Of a DNA stretch of 64,000 bases, positions 59,692-64,000 are shown one piece after another. Below the pieces are notes generated by a model. The model did not search any database. It was not told the origin of the DNA and was given only the letters and a program-made list of their open reading frames with translations. A program made the translations under genes and the position numbers. How positions within the stretch are numbered: the first letter of the stretch is position 1; each line of letters starts with the position of its first letter. The stretch is from Maea johnstoni (taxonomy: Eukaryota > Annelida > Polychaeta > Spionida > Magelonidae). Where the stretch lies: contig OZ012694.1 of assembly GCA_963942565.1 (NCBI GenBank), positions 34,623,548 to 34,687,547 of the forward strand, given 5' to 3'.

Positions 59692-60796
59692 GGATTACTC
59701 TGGGCTGAGCTCTTGGTATACCACAAATTTCTCAGGGGTCCGTTCTATCACACTGCACACACAGGAGCATAATTTGCCTTCTATTTTTTCACCAGATTTC
59801 CTCCATGTTACAAGAATGTTACTTTTTTATATTAGAAGATTTTTATCTTATTTCAATTTTTAAAAAGGTTTTTATTCAGTTGCATGTCAGCCATGACCAT
59901 AACCATTGAACATGTTACTTATGTATGTTTCTTTGTGTGTGTATATGTGTGTGTGTGAAATTGTGCACTACAGGTTTCTAGGTTTCTAAGTCCATTGTAC
60001 TTACGAGGGACTTCCTTATAATAACTTACCATCCACCCCCATCATGAATAGTGTAGTCACTATTTCATCATCCATAAAAGGCTCTTTAAGCTCACTCCTT
60101 TCTCTCACGACAGCGGCTCATAAGACAACCCTTTTTCAATAATGTTCCGATGATGGCCACTAGGTGGCACTAAAACGCGACCTTTGACCTTTACGAGTCA
60201 AGAGAGAAACATAACTTGAGGACAAAAAGCCAGCATCGGCCCGTTATAGTCATTACGGCACCTGCCTTGCACGGAACTCTCCTTTGATGCATTAGGCGTC
60301 CTTAACTCCTAAAACCCACTCTCCATAATCTTCTCTCAGCCAGGTGATTCTAGGGAAGCTTCTCAGACCTTTCCACAATAATTTCTTCATCTGGAAAGAC
60401 TTTGAAGATCTTGATACATCATGGCCAAACGCTTCATTCACTTTTCAAATATTGTAACAAGTTAAAACAATTCATTTATATAAAAAAGAATTGCTCATAA
60501 TCAAGCAGATGGCGCCACAAGTATCTATTCCCGGAAATGACACAGAATCAATCTAATTCATTCGAAATCCATTATAGATAAAGTCATCACAGATCAATTA
60601 CTGATTTTCAACTTCCTCAAGTTAATCCAAGCAACTTCACATCGCATTTTATGATGCTCCTATATAATGATTAAATCAAATCACATTCAAAGATAAAAAC
60701 AGAATCCCCTAAGGAAATATGCTAAAATCCAAAAATAAGATTATTTGAAGCTTGGGTCTGATGTGAAACTTCAACATATACTTCATTTGTTGACCA
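59692..60796. other. Intergenic with two CTCF-like motifs
   Basis: No gene. 60000-60340 has higher GC than its surroundings and could hold regulatory sequence of the downstream receptor gene (inference). Confidence 0.35.
60157..60170 (+). promoter_or_regulatory. CTCF-like insulator motif
   Basis: CCACTAGGTGGCAC fits the conserved bilaterian CTCF core. A second candidate, AGCAGATGGCGCCAC, lies at 60504-60518. Motif match only. Confidence 0.35.
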
Positions 60797-61009
60797 TTAA
60801 CCCTCATGCTGGGAGACTAATTTGACCAATACACAAATGATACAAAAAAACCGCAAAATGATCGAAACCCTGGCACATGGGTACTCATATGAGTGCTCAG
60901 TGAAAGCTATCCAATGAATACCAACAAAACAGGGGTTGAATGGTTTTTTAAAAATCTTTGCATTCTTGAGCTTTGGACAAAAGTAGCCTTATAGCATTGG
61001 AAGGGTTAA
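60797..61009 (-). mobile_element. Family A MITE, copy 23
   Basis: TTAA-CCCTCATGCTGGGAG to GCATTGGAAGGG-TTAA. Confidence 0.93.
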
Positions 61010-61273
61010 ATTGAGTATGGGTATGTCTTAAGTGTATTCATGACTTAAGGTGGAGAGATGCCAAACATGATGAGAGTCAAAATGATTTTGTTTGTCTTGA
61101 TCGAGAGACGACAAATGGCAGAAAAAGGTTGTTTACCCCAGGCTGAGAATAACATGATTCATCTATTGCATTTTCTGACAAGGGTCTAGTGAGTCATCAA
61201 TGACTGATCTCCAACAGAAAAGTATTAGTCATTCAAGTTAGTATGTGACAAGTTTTCTATCCATACCAAGTTT

Positions 61274-61323
61274 TCTAGAGTAGTAGTAGTAGTAGTTGTA
61301 GTAGTAGTAGTAGTAGTAGTAGC

Positions 61324-61363
<40 letters not shown>

Positions 61364-61387
61364 TTAATGATAATAATAATGATGATG

Positions 61388-61450
<63 letters not shown>

Positions 61451-61600
61451 TTAATGATGATAATAATGATAATAGTAATTATTTAAATGATAATGATAAC
61501 AATAATGATGATAATAATAATGATGATAATGATAATAATAATAATAATAATGATAATAATAATGATAATAATAATAATAATAACAATAATAATAATAAAT
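61274..61600. repeat. (TAG)n then (AAT)n/(GAT)n triplet repeat
   Basis: About 90 bp of TAG units followed by 230 bp of AAT with GAT interruptions. Confidence 0.96.
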
Positions 61601-61905
61601 TAACATCAACTCCACCTTCATCAGCATCACAACTATCATTTTAAACAATAATTGTGGCATATAAAGACTCATTCATTTTCTGAAGTCTAATAATTAAAGA
61701 ATTTAACAAATGCATTCCTGCCTAATTCAACTGTTTAATTCTCCAAATAAGAAACAAGTGTTCGATGGTAAAATGTAATTTGCATAATCACCCTGGCAAC
61801 AAAACAAAATGGCTGACGTCCATGTTTTGGTTCGCCAAAGATTAATGAGGTGAATGCTTTTTTTCTAAACAATGTGTGACTAGACATATATGCCAAGATA
61901 GGGCA
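61601..61905. other. Intergenic, nothing recognised
   Basis: No supported gene; the promoter of the receptor gene could lie here or further upstream. Confidence 0.4.
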
Positions 61906-62120
61906 TTAACCCTTATGCTGGTGGTTGCAAATTTTGCCAATACAAAATGAAGCAAAAAAACATGAAAAACTGATTGAAACCCTGGCATATGGGTACTCAA
62001 CTGAGAGTACTCAGCGGGAGCTATACAATAAATACCAACATGACCAGGTTTAGATGGTTTCTGAATATCTTTGCATCTTTGTGCTTTGGACAAAAGTAGC
62101 CTTAGAACTAGAAGGGTTAA
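61906..62120 (-). mobile_element. Family A MITE, copy 24
   Basis: TTAA-CCCTTATGCTGGTGG to GAACTAGAAGGG-TTAA. It ends 99 bp before the receptor start codon, so it probably lies in or beside the 5' untranslated or promoter region. Confidence 0.93.
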
Positions 62121-62219
62121 GAAAACCTCAGAAAACGCAGAAGAAATTGCAGGCACTCGTAACTCCAGCACAAGGGCATAGCTCTAGGACAGGAACAATC
62201 AACTTTTGCTGCCTGAATC

Positions 62220-63769
62220 ATGGCTCAACATGTTGGCAACAGGACTTTCACCACCTCTCAGTTGGAAATGGAAACAGATCTAAATACAAGACTTTTAGTG
62301 GCGGTGCAGAGCCTAGTGACGATATGGATCTTATTGGCAAACTACTGCATGTGGGCTATCTACAGGATTACCCAGTCAAAAGCTGTCCCAATCTCACGAT
62401 TACATAACTTTCTGGCAAATATCGTATTCATAAACTTTATTCTAGGAACTTTTATACTTGTACCATCCATCTTTTACACGGAACTTGGATATTGGACACT
62501 TGGAGAAGTTGTGTGCACACTATGGCTCAATTTGGATGAAATTGTCAGGAAGATAACAAGTTGGATATATGTTGCCGTGGCAACAGAAAGATATCTATCA
62601 GCGAAAGAAGGAGGCTATCAGAATGACACTCACGGAAAAGTCCCTTCCGTTAAAATAAGTCTTATATGGATACTTGCTATCTCATCAGGAATATTTCCTT
62701 CCATTGCCATGGCAACAGAAATGTACATCACCAAGGATACCAGCAAGAAACATTGCATTCCCTACCAAAATGGCCAATACATTGTTTACAATTTCCTCTC
62801 AAGTCATTTGATTCCTGGTGCAATAACTTTATCTCTTCTTGCACGCACTTTCTACAATCAGAGAAATAGTGTAGTGTTTTTGCCTCGTCTAACTGTTGAT
62901 GCATGCCCTGAAGAAAATAGACATCAAAAGTTTTCCATGGCAATCCCTTGCAGAGGAAGTGATCCAACTTTGAAGGAAGATGGATGCCTGAAAAGGTGGG
63001 ATCTTTGGGTGAATGATACGACAAATGATGGATGTTGCCGCACCTGCAAAAGTGCCGTACGCTCGTCCGCAACCTTTCTCGCCGTGCGGGGCGAGACAGG
63101 AGGCGCCATCAATCAGGCAAATCGACCAGGCACACCTGAGTTCACAGGTGAGACAATTGGCAAACGGGAACACAAAAACAAGCCTGACATGCCCCCCTGT
63201 AATAAATCACCCACACACTCTCCGCACAGGCCTAGCACTAGAGGAGCGCACACAACTTCTCGCAAAGTCAACGGCCGACGCAATCCCAGCGTGGCCACCG
63301 AGGTCAGAGTAGATGATGAGTTTCATTTTTGTGGAAAGATGAGCAAAAAGACAATCAGTGAAAGGGGACACGAAAACAAGCCAGGCACGCCTCCTGTCTA
63401 TAGATCATCTGCGCTTGCTCCTTGCCAGTGCAGCATAGCGGTTGATACAACTTTCTCAACCGCCAATGGCCATATTCCATTTAAGGGAAGTAAGGTTAAA
63501 CAAAATGGAGAAATATATTTTTGTGGGAAGAAAAGCCACAAAAAGAATTTGAAACAGAAAAATGATACAGTGATTTACATAAGACATGATAAGATGGAAT
63601 GTTTGCAAGAGCTACCTGGTATGTGTGCGCAGAAAGGGGAGTTAGATTCATCATTTGCACACATATCAACACAAATATTTGATCTTGAACCATTCAAAAG
63701 TCTACTGAGTGGCAGAAACAATGGAGTATCTAATAAGGAGTGGAGAGGGAGAAGTGATGATAATGATGG

Positions 63770-63809
<40 letters not shown>

Positions 63810-64000
63810 GGTGATAACAATGATGACATTACTGTTGTATCTGTAAATGATGATGATGATAATGGTAAAGGTAATAGCGATGATGGTATTACTGTGATTT
63901 CTGTGAACCATTATAATGGTATTGATGATGATGATGGTATTGCTGTGGTATCTGTTAATGATGATGATGACAGGGATGATCAAAATAAATATGATGGAAA
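62220..64000 (+). CDS. Rhodopsin-class GPCR, amine-receptor-like, partial (3' end beyond window)
   Basis: A single frame stays open for 593 codons to the window edge. The start ATG has A at -3 and G at +4 and follows an in-frame stop at 62214. An N-terminal NRT glycosylation site (N7) precedes TM1 (about 25-49, N41 at 1.50), TM2 (62-85) and TM3 (99-124). TM3 has C99, W102 and D106 at 3.25, 3.28 and 3.32, where D binds the amine in aminergic receptors. ERY (123-125) replaces DRY. TM4 (144-166) carries W150 and P160; C179 can bridge to C99; TM5 (187-211) has P199. The third intracellular loop then exceeds 380 residues, as in long-loop muscarinic, dopamine or serotonin receptors; TM6-7 lie outside. 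Oddities: position 2.50 is N72 rather than Asp, 5.58 is Leu, and TM3 has R110-K111. The likely role is plasma-membrane signalling to G proteins; the ligand is unknown. No intron is visible. Confidence 0.88.

Noticed and set aside
62054-62407. 117-codon frame overlapping the receptor start
   Set aside because: It starts inside the MITE and overlaps the receptor in another frame; the receptor frame has seven-helix motifs.

Overview
The window is repeat-dominated, AT-rich eukaryotic DNA, most likely from a marine invertebrate. It has tRNA-derived SINEs, dense MITEs of several DNA-transposon superfamilies, long (TA)n tracts and a metazoan-type G-protein-coupled receptor gene. The species cannot be fixed from the sequence; an echinoderm or another invertebrate deuterostome is only a guess. 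I support one host protein-coding gene: an intronless-looking rhodopsin-class, amine-receptor-like GPCR. It starts at 62220 and runs open past the right edge, with a very long third intracellular loop containing duplicated modules and an Asp-rich stretch.

Layout. 1-31440 is intergenic DNA packed with short elements. The dominant one, called family A here, is a ~210-bp MITE flanked by TTAA with CCCTT ends, i.e. piggyBac-like. About 24 copies plus a fragment lie across the window, and each is close to one long imperfect palindrome. A second TTAA family (B, ends CCCATTCATG), a TTAA foldback (C), an ACCAAAT family (D), a TA-flanked mariner-type MITE (E), a hAT MITE with an 8-bp target duplication (F) and a CTTAGATG family (G) are interspersed. 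Several tandem repeats with 124-205 bp periods and a ~1-kb purine-only strand region are also present.

31470-46215 is a 24-bp minisatellite with a 196-bp higher-order period. It is split by a 13.6-kb block, 31703-45291, which is a tandem LTR-retrotransposon array: four 659-bp LTRs alternating with three 3651-bp internal regions, nearly identical, inside one 5-bp target-site duplication (AAGGG). Each internal region begins with a tRNA-Lys-type primer binding site and ends with a polypurine tract. It has no recognisable gag or pol and carries repeated hairpin modules instead. It looks like a young, structurally complete, non-autonomous Ty3/Gypsy-like family.

46216-62219 is again intergenic: a second hAT MITE inside a (TA)n tract, a 205-bp tandem array, a 2.25-kb TTAA foldback element interrupted by a second foldback, SINEs and more family A copies. 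A family A copy ends 99 bp before the receptor start codon.

All calls come from reading the sequence; no database search or folding program was run. Boundaries of diverged repeats are approximate to about 10-20 bp.
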